Shown: positions 1 through 10,711 of the stretch, one piece after another
Layout of the letters: each line of letters begins with the position of its first letter
Position numbering within the stretch: the stretch's first letter is position 1
Source of the DNA: Aeromonas veronii
GTDB lineage: Bacteria > Pseudomonadota > Gammaproteobacteria > Enterobacterales > Aeromonadaceae
Direction: 5' to 3'
Assembly: GCF_040215105.1 (NCBI RefSeq)
Contig: NZ_CP157875.1
Coordinates: 1,913,501-1,977,500, forward strand
Length of the DNA: 64,000 nucleotides
Translations under genes and position numbers: made by a program
The notes under the pieces: model-generated
Databases searched by the model: none
What the model saw: the letters and a program-made list of their open reading frames with translations, nothing else
What the model was told of the DNA's origin: nothing

Positions 1-1
1 G

Positions 2-130
2 ATTGCATCATTATTTCAGAAACAGCTCACTAATGAAGACGTACAAAATATCGTTCGAGCACTGATCAGCGCGGGCCACATAACAGTTGATGGGAGTAAG
101 GTTTCTTATGCGCTTGGTCAAGACGTATAA
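2..130 (+). CDS. C-terminal fragment of an unidentified protein (cut by window edge)
   Basis: Only the last 42 codons lie in the window, ending in TAA; the start is to the left. The tail contains the stretch SAGHITVDGSKVSYALG, which could form the beta wing of a small winged-helix-type segment. I do not recognise a defining motif. A C-terminal helix-turn-helix/LOTUS-like tail of an NYN-domain protein is one possibility, but that is a guess. No terminator-like hairpin is obvious right after the stop codon. Confidence 0.5.
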   Translation: MASLFQKQLTNEDVQNIVRALISAGHITVDGSKVSYALGQDV

Positions 131-308
131 ATTGTTGATTTTATGCATCATTTATTTTTAAGTAGCTTTTGTTAAAACACTACGATCTTTGACCAACATC
201 GGAAAGCTGCTGCTTGCTTATCATACTGCGAGCAGTCCCCAACCTTGAAAAATCGGGTCAAAAAGCGTATAACCACGCGCTTGTCAGTGTATTGAGTGAG
301 CCAAATTT

Positions 309-764
309 ATGCAGCAGAGTGAACCCGTGCAGACCGCCCCCTTTTGGCAGGTAAAGAGCCTGCAGCAGATGACCATGACCGAGTGGGAGTCTCTGTGCGA
401 CGGCTGTGGCAAATGCTGCCTGAACAAGCTCATTGACGAGGACACCGAAGAGCTGGTGTTCACCAACGTGGCCTGCAACCTGCTCAATACCAAGACCTGC
501 CAGTGCTCCGACTACGGCAACCGCTTCAAGAAAGAGCCGGACTGCCTGCAAATCACGGTCGACAAGATTGCCGAATACGACTGGCTGCCGTCGAGCTGCG
601 CCTATCGCCTGCTGGCCGAAGGCAATACCCTGCCTGCCTGGCATCCGCTGATCACCGGCAGCCGCAGCGCCATGCACCAGGCTGGCCAGTCGGTGCGTGG
701 CAAGGTGGTCCACGAGGCGCAGGCCGGCGACTGGGCTGACCATATCATTACCTGGGCGAGCTAA
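309..764 (+). CDS. YcgN family (UPF0260) cysteine-cluster protein
   Basis: A 151-residue protein, close to the length of E. coli YcgN. A cysteine cluster lies near residues 33-40 (CDGCGKCC), with further cysteines in the [10 protein letters not shown] segment, at PDCLQI and at SSCAYR. This pattern is typical of the YkgJ/YcgN zinc- or iron-chelating cluster families. The biochemical role of the family is not established. There are no membrane segments or signal peptide, so it is probably cytosolic. The gene stands alone and is followed by a strong terminator. Family assignment is confident; function is unknown. Confidence 0.88.
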   Translation: MQQSEPVQTAPFWQVKSLQQMTMTEWESLCDGCGKCCLNKLIDEDTEELVFTNVACNLLNTKTCQCSDYGNRFKKEPDCLQITVDKIAEYDWLPSSCAYRLLAEGNTLPAWHPLITGSRSAMHQAGQSVRGKVVHEAQAGDWADHIITWAS

Positions 765-800
765 ACCTTACATCGCCGTTTATCGCCGCCGTTTATCGCA

Positions 801-846
801 AACAACAGGGGCAGGGGAGTGAGACTCCACTGCCCCTGTTGTTTTT
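801..846 (+). terminator. Rho-independent terminator after the YcgN-family gene
   Basis: A long inverted repeat (CAACAGGGGCAG pairing with CTGCCCCTGTTG) around a short loop is followed directly by a T run. It begins 37 bases after the stop codon. Confidence 0.85.
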
Positions 847-971
847 GGCATATAAATGATCAGTTTTATGAGATATAGGCAGTGTAACGTCTTGCTGTGA
901 GATAAACGCTGCGCCGGGTTCTGAGAGGTCGCCTCTAACGCCGCCAGCACCCGTTCAATCGCGTCCAGGAT

Positions 972-1013
972 ACAAGGGCAGCAGAGTTCACACTCTGCTG
1001 CCCTTGTTGCTTT
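972..1013 (+). terminator. Isolated terminator-like hairpin
   Basis: Perfect 15-bp stem (ACAAGGGCAGCAGAG with its complement), 6-base loop TTCACA, then TTGCTTTC. It lies 130 bases beyond the terminator of the preceding gene with no gene between, so it may end a small transcript or serve as a second terminator. Confidence 0.5.
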
Positions 1014-1130
1014 CTGGCGCCTTCTCGCGATGTCGATGACATCCCCTCACCTTGACCCTCTCCCAAGGGGCGAGGGAAGGGATTCAGGTTCTGATGCAAA
1101 GTCCGTGGCGGCCGAGCACGGTTCTGCTCT

Positions 1131-1178
1131 GCTTGTCTGCTTGTCTGCTTGTCTGCTTGTCTGCTTGTCTGCTTGTCT
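1131..1178. repeat. Tandem array of six octamers (GCTTGTCT)
   Basis: Six exact head-to-tail copies of GCTTGTCT, with a degenerate unit on either side. Such perfect short arrays are prone to slipped-strand length change. The array sits about 170 bases beyond the pflB terminator, in no gene, so any effect would be on transcripts or spacing rather than on a protein. Confidence 0.95.
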
Positions 1179-1345
1179 GAGTGCTTGTGAGCGCATCAGT
1201 ACATAAAACGGTGGAGGGGAGGAGAGAGGGGCATAGAGAGGGACGTCAGGAAGCCAATGTCTGGCCGAGCCCGTGCGTCGAAGCAAATCGGTGGATCAGC
1301 GGATCTGCGAGGGTGAAAGCGGCTTGCACTGCGGCCAACAGCCAT

Positions 1346-1372
1346 AAAAAAACCGGCGCCTGGGCGCCGGTT
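1346..1372 (-). terminator. pflB terminator
   Basis: GC-rich hairpin (AACCGGCG/CGCCGGTT), followed on the minus strand by a run of seven T. It lies 36 bases downstream of the pflB stop. Confidence 0.85.
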
Positions 1373-1407
1373 CTTGTTCACCGCAATGCTTGCTTACAAA
1401 TAAGCGA

Positions 1408-3690
<2,283 letters not shown>

Positions 3691-3731
3691 TTTCATTACC
3701 TCTCAAGGTATTTATGTGTCTGTCGCCGTCC

Positions 3732-4580
3732 TTAATGATGGCGACGGAAGATAAACCAGTAAGTCAAACCAACCATTACGCCGCCGCCAATGATGTTGCC
3801 AATGGTCACCGGAATGAGGTTGTGTAGCACGAAGTTGGATACGGTCAGATCGGCGAAGCTTGCCGGATCCTGGCCGATGGCCTGCCAGAATTCCGGACCG
3901 GCCACGCTGTGAATGGCGATGCCAACCGGGATCATAAACATGTTTGCGATGCTGTGCTCGAAACCGGAGGCCACGAACATGGCGACGGGGAGCAGCATGA
4001 CCATCACCTTGTCGGTGGCACTGCGGGCACCAAAGGCCATCCACACGGCGAGACACACCATGAGGTTGCAGAGAATACCGAGGGCGACGGCTTCGAAGAA
4101 GCTGTGATGAAGCTTGTGCTGGGCCACGTTGAGGGCATTGAGGCCCCACTGGCCGTTGGCGGCGGTGTACTCGGCGGACATGATGATGAGGCCGACCATG
4201 ATGAGGCCACCGATGAGGTTGCCAAAGTAGACCAGACCCCAGTTCTTGAACAGCTGCGCCCAGCTGATGCGATTGGCCGCCTTGGCCACCAGAGTCAGGG
4301 TGGTGGAGGTGAACAGCTCGGCACCGAGCAGCACGCACAGGATGAGGCCGAGGGAGAAGCACAGACCGCCAACCAGTTTGGCCATGCCCCAGGACATGCC
4401 GCTGCTGCCGGTGGTGACCGTGATATAGAAGATGAACGCGATGGCGATGAAGGCGCCGGCCGTGATGGCCAGGGGGATGACCTTGTATGCAGGCTTGGTG
4501 GCCTTGGCATAGGTAATGTCTTCGGCCAATGCGGCGATGGCTTCGGGCTTGAGACAATCAAAGGGAGATTCTGCTTTCAA
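3732..4580 (-). CDS. focA: Formate channel FocA
   Basis: A pentameric inner-membrane channel of the formate/nitrite transporter family that moves the formate made by PflB. It has 282 residues and about six hydrophobic segments. The family-typical segment FVASGFEHSIANMFMIP is present, and the C-terminal half is close to E. coli FocA. The start is inferred to be TTG at 4580: the encoded KAESPFD aligns with the E. coli N-terminus MKADNPFD, and the only nearby ATG (4587) is out of frame. The weak start and poor ribosome site would keep channel levels far below PflB. Transcription is probably from the FNR promoter just upstream. Confidence 0.95.
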   Translation of the reverse strand: MKAESPFDCLKPEAIAALAEDITYAKATKPAYKVIPLAITAGAFIAIAFIFYITVTTGSSGMSWGMAKLVGGLCFSLGLILCVLLGAELFTSTTLTLVAKAANRISWAQLFKNWGLVYFGNLIGGLIMVGLIIMSAEYTAANGQWGLNALNVAQHKLHHSFFEAVALGILCNLMVCLAVWMAFGARSATDKVMVMLLPVAMFVASGFEHSIANMFMIPVGIAIHSVAGPEFWQAIGQDPASFADLTVSNFVLHNLIPVTIGNIIGGGVMVGLTYWFIFRRHH

Positions 4581-4612
4581 TTCTCATGTACCTGCATATT
4601 TTGCCTGTGGAA

Positions 4613-4654
4613 ATCATAACAAAGGGGCATTTCGTCAAATTTGACTCGGATCAA
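4613..4654 (-). promoter_or_regulatory. Class II FNR-dependent promoter of focA-pflB
   Basis: The palindrome TTGACTCGGATCAA (4641-4654) matches the FNR consensus TTGAT-N4-ATCAA at 9 of 10 positions. On the minus strand a TATGAT -10 element lies at 4618-4613. With transcription starting about 7 bases further on (near 4606), the FNR site is centred at about -41.5, the textbook class II activator position. This leaves a 5' leader of about 25 bases before the focA TTG. The rest of the 4581-4963 gap is AT-rich with TTAAT-type words that could bind ArcA, which I could not confirm. Confidence 0.8.
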
Positions 4655-4920
4655 GAATTACAGATTGTGAATGTAATTTTACTACAGAAATTTTACCCCG
4701 CTGGCAGCTTGACTTTACACCCGATTTCATGTGAAACAGAAATGCATTTTACAGTAAGTTAATGATTTAATGTGACATTATTTTGTTTTTGGCAAAAATA
4801 CATCGTCAATCTATCTTTGCGGCAGCCCCGCACAGAAGTACCGAGGTTGACAACCCCCTTAGGGGTATTTTTTGTTATTTATTTCATCCCTGAATAACAA
4901 ACAGCCCAAAGCGTAGACCA

Positions 4921-4949
4921 TAAAACAGAAGGGGCCATCAGGCCCCTTC
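4921..4949 (-). terminator. ycaO terminator
   Basis: Hairpin GAAGGGGCC-ATCA-GGCCCCTTC, followed on the minus strand by TGTTTTAT, 14 bases beyond the ycaO stop. Confidence 0.75.
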
Positions 4950-4963
4950 GTCACATTACCACA

Positions 4964-6724
4964 TCAGGCCCAAGAATGGGCTCGTTTGGCCTTCTGTAGC
5001 TTCTCATAGGCCGCCAGCAACTTCTGGTGCAGCGGGAATTGAGACAGGGACAGATCGGCGGCCTCCAGCCCATGGAAGCGGGCCTCGCCACTGGCGTGGG
5101 CCCAGGCCTCGGCCAGCGCCGCTTCCCCGAACATGCGGGCGAACACCGGACGGTACTGCTCAGGATCGCGCTCCTCGTCCAGGAACAGCTCGACGCAGGC
5201 ACGCAGGGCGCGGTAGTAGTTGGCGCGATCGCTTGGGAACACCGACTGGTTGAACTCCATGGTCCAGTCGATGAGATCCAGCGCGCTCTCCAGCTCGCCA
5301 GCAGCCAGTGCCAGCATGGCTTTGAGTTCACCGACGCGCAGGGTGTGCAGGGCGGTGCCCTTGGCGGCAGCGATGCCGAGCAGCTCGCGCACCCGGGTAC
5401 GCTCGTCGTGACCCTCTTCATCGAGCTGATCGAACAGCGCCATGTACTGCTCGGCATCCCACTCCAGGGACGGCAGCGCCAGGATCACTTCCCGCAGGTG
5501 CGCGCCCATGGTGTTGTTGGCCAGCAGCAGATCCTCGACCGGGTAGATGTCGGACATGCCGGGCACCAGGATGCGACAGGCATAGACGCCAAGGTGCTCG
5601 TAGTCGGCGATGTAGACCGGCTGCTCCAGCTCATGGAAGATGCCGATCAGGTGATCGAACTCCTCCTGAGAGCTGCCACGGAAGTCCCAGTCGGCGAACT
5701 CGAAATCGCTCTCCTGCTTGAACAGATCCCAGCTGATGAGACCGGAGGAGTCGATGAAGTGGGTCTCCAGGTTGTGGTGATCCGCCACCTGCTCGTTGTC
5801 GAACGAGGGGGGCACGAACACGTCCAGATCTTTCAGGCCACGGCCCTGCAGCAGCTCGGTGACGGTACGCTCGAACGCCACTTCAAAGCGCGGGTGGGCA
5901 CCGAAGGAGGCGAAGCAGGTGCCGTTGCTCGGGTTGAGCAACACCACGCAGATGACGGGGTAACGACCGCCCAGGGAGGCATCGAAGCTGTAGATGGGGA
6001 AGCCTTCGGCCTCGAGCGCATCGATGGAGGCCTTGATCCCCGGGTAGCGGGCGATCACGTCGCTCGGAATTTCCGGCAGGCTGATGGCCTCGGCGATGAT
6101 CTTGTTCTTCACGTGACGCTCGAACACCTCGGACAGCCCCTGGGTGCGGGCCTCGGTCTTGGTGTTGCCGGCGCTCATGCCGTTGGAGACATAGAGGTTG
6201 CCGATGATGTTCATCGGGATGTAGACGGTCTGGTGATCAGACTGGCGCTCGAACGGCAGGGCGACGATGCCGCGGCCCTCGTTGCCCGATTGCAGGTCCA
6301 CCAGCATGTCGGCGGTCACTTCCCCGTCCGGGTTGTAGAACTTGCGGGTGAAGCTGTCGAGCAGCCCGGCGGGCAGCTGATCCCCCTCGATGGGGAACCA
6401 CTTCTCGTTCGGGTAGTGAACGAAGTCGCCATTCGCGACCTGCTCGCCCAGATAGAAGTCGGCGAAGAAGTAGTTGGTGGAGAGACGCTCGAAGTATTCG
6501 CCAAGGGCGGAGGCGAGTGCCGCCTTCTTGCTGGCACCCTTGCCGTTGGTGAAGCACAGGGCGCACTCCTTGTCGCGGATATGCACGGACCAGACGTTGG
6601 GCACGGGGTTGAGCCAGGAGGCTTCTTCTATATCAAACCCCAGGGCTTGCAGCTTGGTCTGGAAGCGTTCGATGGAGTCTTCCAGCGCCGCGTCCTTGCC
6701 GGGAATAAAGGTGTGGTCGGTCAT
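4964..6724 (-). CDS. ycaO: YcaO-domain protein (ribosomal protein S12 methylthiolation accessory factor)
   Basis: At 586 residues it has the length of E. coli YcaO and a nearly identical N-terminal block (FIPGKDAALEDSIERF, then WSVHIRDKECALCFTNGKG). YcaO proteins are ATP-dependent cyclodehydratase-type enzymes. E. coli YcaO is linked to RimO-mediated beta-methylthiolation of ribosomal protein S12. The start is ATG at 6724, with AGGA seven bases upstream; a GTG just before it is less likely. It sits upstream of focA on the same strand, as in E. coli, but has its own terminator and the FNR promoter lies between them. No rimO gene is nearby. Confidence 0.92.
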   Translation of the reverse strand: MTDHTFIPGKDAALEDSIERFQTKLQALGFDIEEASWLNPVPNVWSVHIRDKECALCFTNGKGASKKAALASALGEYFERLSTNYFFADFYLGEQVANGDFVHYPNEKWFPIEGDQLPAGLLDSFTRKFYNPDGEVTADMLVDLQSGNEGRGIVALPFERQSDHQTVYIPMNIIGNLYVSNGMSAGNTKTEARTQGLSEVFERHVKNKIIAEAISLPEIPSDVIARYPGIKASIDALEAEGFPIYSFDASLGGRYPVICVVLLNPSNGTCFASFGAHPRFEVAFERTVTELLQGRGLKDLDVFVPPSFDNEQVADHHNLETHFIDSSGLISWDLFKQESDFEFADWDFRGSSQEEFDHLIGIFHELEQPVYIADYEHLGVYACRILVPGMSDIYPVEDLLLANNTMGAHLREVILALPSLEWDAEQYMALFDQLDEEGHDERTRVRELLGIAAAKGTALHTLRVGELKAMLALAAGELESALDLIDWTMEFNQSVFPSDRANYYRALRACVELFLDEERDPEQYRPVFARMFGEAALAEAWAHASGEARFHGLEAADLSLSQFPLHQKLLAAYEKLQKAKRAHSWA

Positions 6725-7002
6725 CACAATATCCTGATTTTATTGACTCATGTTAGGCCGCAGATAATAGCATGAGTCGGCGGGGACAATCCCACCCCAG
6801 AGGTTGTGAGGAGTGCCATCGGCGGCCGATCTGCCTCTTCTTCATTAGTTTCTCTAAACAACATTAAGAAAAAGTAGTTTTTTTTATGATTCGGCCTCCG
6901 CCATCATGGGGCCCTCTTGCTGCGGAAGACAAGATGCGGCGCGCACCGGCGCGGGCCGCTCTTCATGATTGTCTGTCCGGAGCCCATTTATCGGGAGTTG
7001 CT

Positions 7003-7701
7003 ATGCCATTGATGACACCACAAATTGCACCCGGCGTGACCGACTTGGCACCGGGATTTCGGGCCCTGAGCATTCTGGTCGACGGGGCCCCCATCGTCGA
7101 TGCCGAGGTCGGTGCCCGGGCGCTGGCGCGGGCCTGTCAGTCGGTCGACGCCGACGGGGCCCCCTGGGCGCAGGCCCACCTCGATGCCTGGGGCGAGGTC
7201 TTCAAACGCTTTGGCGCCAAGCCCCAGCGTTTCCCCTGTTCGGCACTGGCCCTGCGCAAGCGGGTGCAGCGGGACGGCAGCCTGCCCAGCATCGATCCCG
7301 TGGTGGATCTCTACAACGCCATCAGCATCGAATACGCCATTCCGGTCGGGGGGGAAGATCTCACCGCCTATGAGGGGGCACCGCGCCTCATCGTGGCCGA
7401 TGGCAGCGAGCTGTTTGACACCATAAAGGAGGGGGAGCCCGCCTTTGAGTGTCCGGAACCTGGCGAAGTGGTGTGGCGTGACGACAAGGGGGTGACCTGC
7501 CGGCGCTGGAACTGGCGCCAGGGGATCAGAACCCGGCTCAGCGCCGAGTCCGGCCAGATGTGGTTCATCCTGGAAAGCCTGCCGCCAATGCCGCTCTCGG
7601 CCTTGCAGGAGGCCGGCGATCGGCTCATCGAAGGATTGCGGCAGATGATGCCGGAGGCCCGCATCGAACATGAGCTGATCGGCAGTCTGACGCAGGCATA
7701 A
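7003..7701 (+). CDS. B3/4 domain-containing protein
   Basis: A 232-residue protein carrying a stand-alone B3/B4 domain like the one that binds or edits tRNA in the phenylalanyl-tRNA synthetase beta chain (COG3382 type). The segment SIDPVVDLYNAISIEYAIPVGGEDL is typical of the family. Family function is uncertain; deacylation of mischarged tRNA is the usual suggestion. The start is chosen at ATG 7003, with GGGAG five bases upstream. A 39-residue upstream extension has no family resemblance. It is a single gene ended by its own terminator. Confidence 0.82.
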   Translation: MPLMTPQIAPGVTDLAPGFRALSILVDGAPIVDAEVGARALARACQSVDADGAPWAQAHLDAWGEVFKRFGAKPQRFPCSALALRKRVQRDGSLPSIDPVVDLYNAISIEYAIPVGGEDLTAYEGAPRLIVADGSELFDTIKEGEPAFECPEPGEVVWRDDKGVTCRRWNWRQGIRTRLSAESGQMWFILESLPPMPLSALQEAGDRLIEGLRQMMPEARIEHELIGSLTQA

Positions 7702-7737
7702 GGCTGGCAGAGCCATAAATAAGGAAAGGCAAGAAGA

Positions 7738-7761
7738 GGGCCACCCTGGGTGGCCCTTTTT
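7738..7761 (+). terminator. Terminator of the B3/4-domain gene
   Basis: Hairpin GGGCCACC-CTG-GGTGGCCC followed by TTTTTAT. Confidence 0.85.
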
Positions 7762-7763
7762 AT

Positions 7764-7994
7764 ATGCGTGGATCGCGCATGACAGAGCAGGGATGGCGAG
7801 CGCCGACCCAGGGATCAATGCCGATTCATGGCAGTGAGAGATGCTATTCCCTATACATTTCGCAGAATAAGCTGAATGAAAAGTCGCAACGGGCAGTGAG
7901 ATGTTGGTGCGATTCTGTGCCACCCGGCACGGCGTCCTGTGCCGAACACGGCGATGATGCAGGGGATCGGTCAGTCCGATCCCCATTTTATGGT
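7764..7994. other. Gene-free stretch with two hairpins
   Basis: No credible reading frame. Two inverted repeats lie close together: CGGCAC/GTGCCG at 7925-7944 and GGGGATCGG/CCGATCCCC at 7962-7984, the latter followed on the plus strand by ATTTTATGG. The second lies just beyond the gdx stop and may act as its terminator, but the T-rich side is on the plus strand. A small plus-strand RNA ending here is an alternative. Confidence 0.4.
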
Positions 7995-8309
7995 TTAGCC
8001 AACAAACTTCAGCCCCAGGATGCCGCCGATGATCAGCAGCAGGCAGAGGATGCGCGCCAGGGTGGCGGGTTCGTTGAACAGCCAGATCCCCATCAGCACG
8101 GTGCCGACGGCGCCGATGCCGGTCCAGACCGCGTAGGCGGTGCCAAGGGGCAGCTGCTTGACCGCCATGGCGAGCAAGAACACGCTCACCCCCATGGCAG
8201 AGAGGGTCAGCAGGGTGGGGAGGGGGCGGCTGAAGCCGTCGGTGTATTTGAGGCCAATGGCCCAGGCGACCTCGAACAGGCCAGCCAGTAGCAGGAGTAA
8301 CCACGCCAT
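7995..8309 (-). CDS. gdx: Guanidinium exporter Gdx (SugE, small multidrug resistance family)
   Basis: A 104-residue protein with four hydrophobic helices. The conserved glutamate in helix 1 (Glu13, in [10 protein letters not shown]) couples guanidinium export to proton import. The motif [15 protein letters not shown] is typical of the SugE/Gdx branch of the SMR family. Gdx works as an antiparallel dimer in the inner membrane. The start used is the ATG at 8309. A longer in-frame reading would run through the riboswitch hairpins and is rejected. The guanidine-II riboswitch directly upstream supports guanidinium rather than general drug export. Confidence 0.95.
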   Translation of the reverse strand: MAWLLLLLAGLFEVAWAIGLKYTDGFSRPLPTLLTLSAMGVSVFLLAMAVKQLPLGTAYAVWTGIGAVGTVLMGIWLFNEPATLARILCLLLIIGGILGLKFVG

Positions 8310-8327
8310 CAGGGAGTTTCCGAAGGG

Positions 8328-8374
8328 GCAGGGTCGTCCCTGCGAGCAGAGGAGCCTCGGGGTCGTCCCCGAGG
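8328..8374 (-). ncRNA. Guanidine-II riboswitch (mini-ykkC) controlling gdx
   Basis: Read on the minus strand, two stem-loops stand in tandem 11 bases apart: 8374-8355 (stem CCTCGGGG/CCCCGAGG, loop ACGA) and 8343-8328 (stem GCAGGG/CCCTGC, loop ACGA). Two short hairpins, each presenting an ACGR loop flanked by G and C, are the definition of the mini-ykkC motif, whose loops dimerise around guanidinium. The second hairpin ends 18 bases before the gdx ATG, and a GGAAA stretch between them can serve as ribosome site. This geometry fits ligand-dependent release of translation. The class is established; its presence here is read directly from the sequence. Confidence 0.92.
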
Positions 8375-8646
8375 GGCAGCCGGGCTGCCAGATCCCGTCC
8401 ATCATGCCTCAAGGTGCGCTTGGCTGCCAGGGGTTGCCAGCGGCAATCGCACCAGGGGGGTATTGCGGCAATCGACACAGAATATTGCGCAATTCGACTT
8501 GCGCCCGCCGCGACAATCCGTAATGTGGACAGACGCATGCGTGCAACACCATTCTTGTGATCCATTTGTAAACGGACCCCGCGTCCGGCAAGGGATCCGG
8601 GCGTTTGATACACAGTTTCTATAGCAGCTATCCAGGGTAGGACATT

Positions 8647-9759
8647 ATGAAAAAAGTAGGTTTGGTCGGTTGGCGGGGCATGGTGGGTTCGGTACTGATG
8701 AGCCGGATGCAGGAAGAGAAAGACTTTGCCCGTATCCAGCCCACCTTCTTCACCACCTCCCAGGCCGGTGAGGCCGCCCCCAATTTCGGCGTCGATGCCG
8801 GCACCCTGCAGGATGCCTTCGACATCGAGGCGCTGGCGGCGCAGGAGATCATCATCACCGCCCAGGGCGGCGATTACACCAAGGATGTCTATCCACGTCT
8901 GCTGGCCACCGGCTGGCAAGGCTACTGGATCGATGCCGCCTCCTCCCTGCGCATGGACAAGGATGCCGTCATCATCCTGGATCCGGTCAATGGCGATGTG
9001 ATTGAGCAGGCCCTGGCCAAGGGCGTCAAGACCTTCGTCGGTGGCAACTGCACCGTCAGCCTGATGCTGCTGGCCCTGGGCGGCCTGTTCAAGGCAGACC
9101 TGGTGGAGTGGGTGAGCGTGGCGACCTATCAGGCTGCTTCCGGTGGCGGTGCCCGCCACATGCGCGAGTTGGTCACCCAGATGGGCCTGCTGCGGGACGA
9201 AGTGGCGGTGGAGCTGGCGGATCCCGCCTCTGCCATCCTCGACATCGAGCGCAAGATCACCGAGAAGACCCGCTCCGGCACCCTGCCGGTGGACAACTTC
9301 GGCGTGCCGCTGGCCGGCGGCCTCATCCCCTGGATTGACACCAAGCTCGACAACGGTCAGAGCCGTGAGGAGTGGAAGGGCCAGGCGGAGACCAACAAGA
9401 TCCTGGGTATCGAAGATGCGGCCATTCCGGTGGACGGCCTCTGCGTGCGGATCGGCGCCCTGCGTTGCCACAGCCAGGCTTTCACCATCAAGCTGAAAAA
9501 AGACGTGCCGCTGGCCGAGATCGAGGCGCTGCTCGCCGCACACAACGACTGGGTGAAGGTCATTCCAAACGATCGCGATATCACCGCCCGTGAGCTGACT
9601 CCGGCCGCCGTCACCGGCACCCTCAGCATCCCGGTGGGACGTCTGCGCAAGCTCAACATGGGTCCGGAATACCTGGCCGCCTTCACCGTGGGTGATCAGC
9701 TGCTGTGGGGGGCCGCCGAGCCGCTGCGCCGGATGCTGAACATCCTGCTGGCGCGCTGA
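8647..9759 (+). CDS. asd: Aspartate-semialdehyde dehydrogenase
   Basis: Reduces aspartyl phosphate to aspartate semialdehyde with NADPH, the branch point to lysine, diaminopimelate, threonine and methionine. It has 370 residues, as in other gammaproteobacteria. The N-terminal nucleotide-binding motif is [11 protein letters not shown]. The catalytic cysteine lies in [10 protein letters not shown], and the downstream RCHSQAF carries the substrate and catalytic residues. AGGA precedes the ATG by four bases. It is divergent from gdx and followed by its own terminator. No neighbouring lysine- or threonine-pathway gene is present. Confidence 0.97.
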   Translation: MKKVGLVGWRGMVGSVLMSRMQEEKDFARIQPTFFTTSQAGEAAPNFGVDAGTLQDAFDIEALAAQEIIITAQGGDYTKDVYPRLLATGWQGYWIDAASSLRMDKDAVIILDPVNGDVIEQALAKGVKTFVGGNCTVSLMLLALGGLFKADLVEWVSVATYQAASGGGARHMRELVTQMGLLRDEVAVELADPASAILDIERKITEKTRSGTLPVDNFGVPLAGGLIPWIDTKLDNGQSREEWKGQAETNKILGIEDAAIPVDGLCVRIGALRCHSQAFTIKLKKDVPLAEIEALLAAHNDWVKVIPNDRDITARELTPAAVTGTLSIPVGRLRKLNMGPEYLAAFTVGDQLLWGAAEPLRRMLNILLAR

Positions 9760-9790
9760 GGAACTATCGCTTACCCGTTCCGAGCAGTAA

Positions 9791-9817
9791 AAAAGGAAGG
9801 CCAGGCCTTCCTTTTTC
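9791..9817 (+). terminator. asd terminator
   Basis: Hairpin AAGGAAGGCC/GGCCTTCCTT followed by TTT. It can also act toward the minus strand. Confidence 0.8.
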
Positions 9818-9834
9818 TATGTATTTTTCCCAAT

Positions 9835-9867
9835 AAAAAACGGCAGCCGCGTGGCCTGCCGTTTTTT
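9835..9867 (-). terminator. cspD terminator (bidirectional)
   Basis: AAAAAACGGCA pairs with TGCCGTTTTTT around a GC-rich loop. A/T tracts on both sides make it usable in both directions; it lies 20 bases past the cspD stop. Confidence 0.8.
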
Positions 9868-9886
9868 AATTTATCCAGTTTGACTC

Positions 9887-10105
9887 TTACATGTTCTGTG
9901 CTTCGTTTGGCACGATGACAGAGGCGTGATTTCCTTTCGGCCCCTGCTGCAGTTCAAAGTTGACTGCTTGACCTGCTTTCAAGGTCTTGTAACCTTCCAT
10001 TTGAATCGTGGAGTAGTGAGCGAAGATATCTTCACCACCGCCTTCCGGACAGATAAACCCAAATCCTTTTGCGTTGTTGAACCACTTGACTGTTCCGGTT
10101 GCCAT
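9887..10105 (-). CDS. cspD: Cold shock-like protein CspD
   Basis: A single cold-shock domain protein of 72 residues with both nucleic-acid-binding motifs (KGFGFI near residues 14-19 and DIFAHY near 27-32). In E. coli CspD binds single-stranded DNA, inhibits replication and is made in stationary phase. It is divergent from clpS exactly as in E. coli, which supports CspD over the other Csp paralogues. The 228-base gap to clpS must hold both promoters; no specific operator stands out. Confidence 0.93.
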   Translation of the reverse strand: MATGTVKWFNNAKGFGFICPEGGGEDIFAHYSTIQMEGYKTLKAGQAVNFELQQGPKGNHASVIVPNEAQNM

Positions 10106-10333
10106 ACATCTACATCCTTTTATTGATTACCCTGAAGTCGTTGAGTAACCTGCGCCAGCCTTATATAACTAGAGCATCAGCCCATAGCAGACGGGCGCCG
10201 ATTAGCAAGTAACCAATCTAGTCCAACTTTTGAGCGAGTCAAGAAGTTGTTAACAACCGATGTGATCTGGTTAACAAGTCTATTGACAATCCTGAGCGAG
10301 ACGGTAGTAATCTAGAGGTACCAAAGCGCAATT

Positions 10334-10651
10334 ATGAGCAAGCAGAAAGAACTCTTTGCTAATGAAGAGATTGCAGAAGCAGAGAAAACGAAGCTGCAAC
10401 CGCCATCCATGTACAAGGTTGTGTTGAACAACGATGACTACACACCCATGGAGTTCGTGGTGGAGGTGCTGCAAAGGTTCTTTGGTATGGACTTGGACAA
10501 GGCAACTCAGGTCATGCTGAGTGTGCATTATAGTGGTAAGGGAGTCTGCGGCACCTTTACCGCCGAGATTGCCGAGACCAAGGTAGTCCAGGTCAACACC
10601 TACGCACGTAACAACGAACATCCACTGCTATGTACCATGGAAAAGGTTTGA
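10334..10651 (+). CDS. clpS: ATP-dependent Clp protease adaptor ClpS
   Basis: A 105-residue N-recognin. It binds substrates with N-terminal Leu, Phe, Tyr or Trp and hands them to ClpA. The core [12 protein letters not shown] and the HYSGKGVCG segment include the residues that line the N-end pocket. The N-terminal ~25 residues form the flexible, Lys/Glu-rich extension. clpA follows after 60 bases on the same strand. With aat and bpt nearby, the whole N-degron tagging and recognition apparatus is in this region. Confidence 0.96.
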   Translation: MSKQKELFANEEIAEAEKTKLQPPSMYKVVLNNDDYTPMEFVVEVLQRFFGMDLDKATQVMLSVHYSGKGVCGTFTAEIAETKVVQVNTYARNNEHPLLCTMEKV

Positions 10652-10711
10652 ATCTGATGACTTGATGGCGATAACGACACCGCATTGTGGCTGTACTGAG
10701 GGGAGGTGCCT

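Larger units (their letters stand above)
847..1345. other. Gene-free stretch with a second hairpin and an octamer array
   Basis: No convincing reading frame lies here. It holds a promoter-like pair (TTGGCA at 845-850 and TATGAG at 867-872, 16 bases apart), a perfect 15-bp hairpin at 972-1007 followed by a T-rich tract, and a tandem octamer array at 1131-1178. The promoter plus hairpin could delimit a small RNA of about 130 nt (inference). The rest of the stretch shows nothing I recognise. Confidence 0.5.

Noticed and set aside
4849..4877. Terminator-like ACCCC/GGGGT hairpin plus T run between focA and ycaO
   Set aside because: The stem is only about five pairs, and no plus-strand gene lies upstream for it to end.
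6886..7002. A 39-residue N-terminal extension of the B3/4-domain protein
   Set aside because: No family resemblance, and a clear GGGAG ribosome site precedes the internal ATG at 7003.
8310..8405. A 32-residue N-terminal extension of Gdx
   Set aside because: It would translate the guanidine-II hairpins, and SMR proteins begin just before helix 1.
6988..9543. An 851-codon minus-strand open frame across the B3/4 gene, gdx region and asd
   Set aside because: Runs antisense to two real genes and through the riboswitch; the translation has no domain character.
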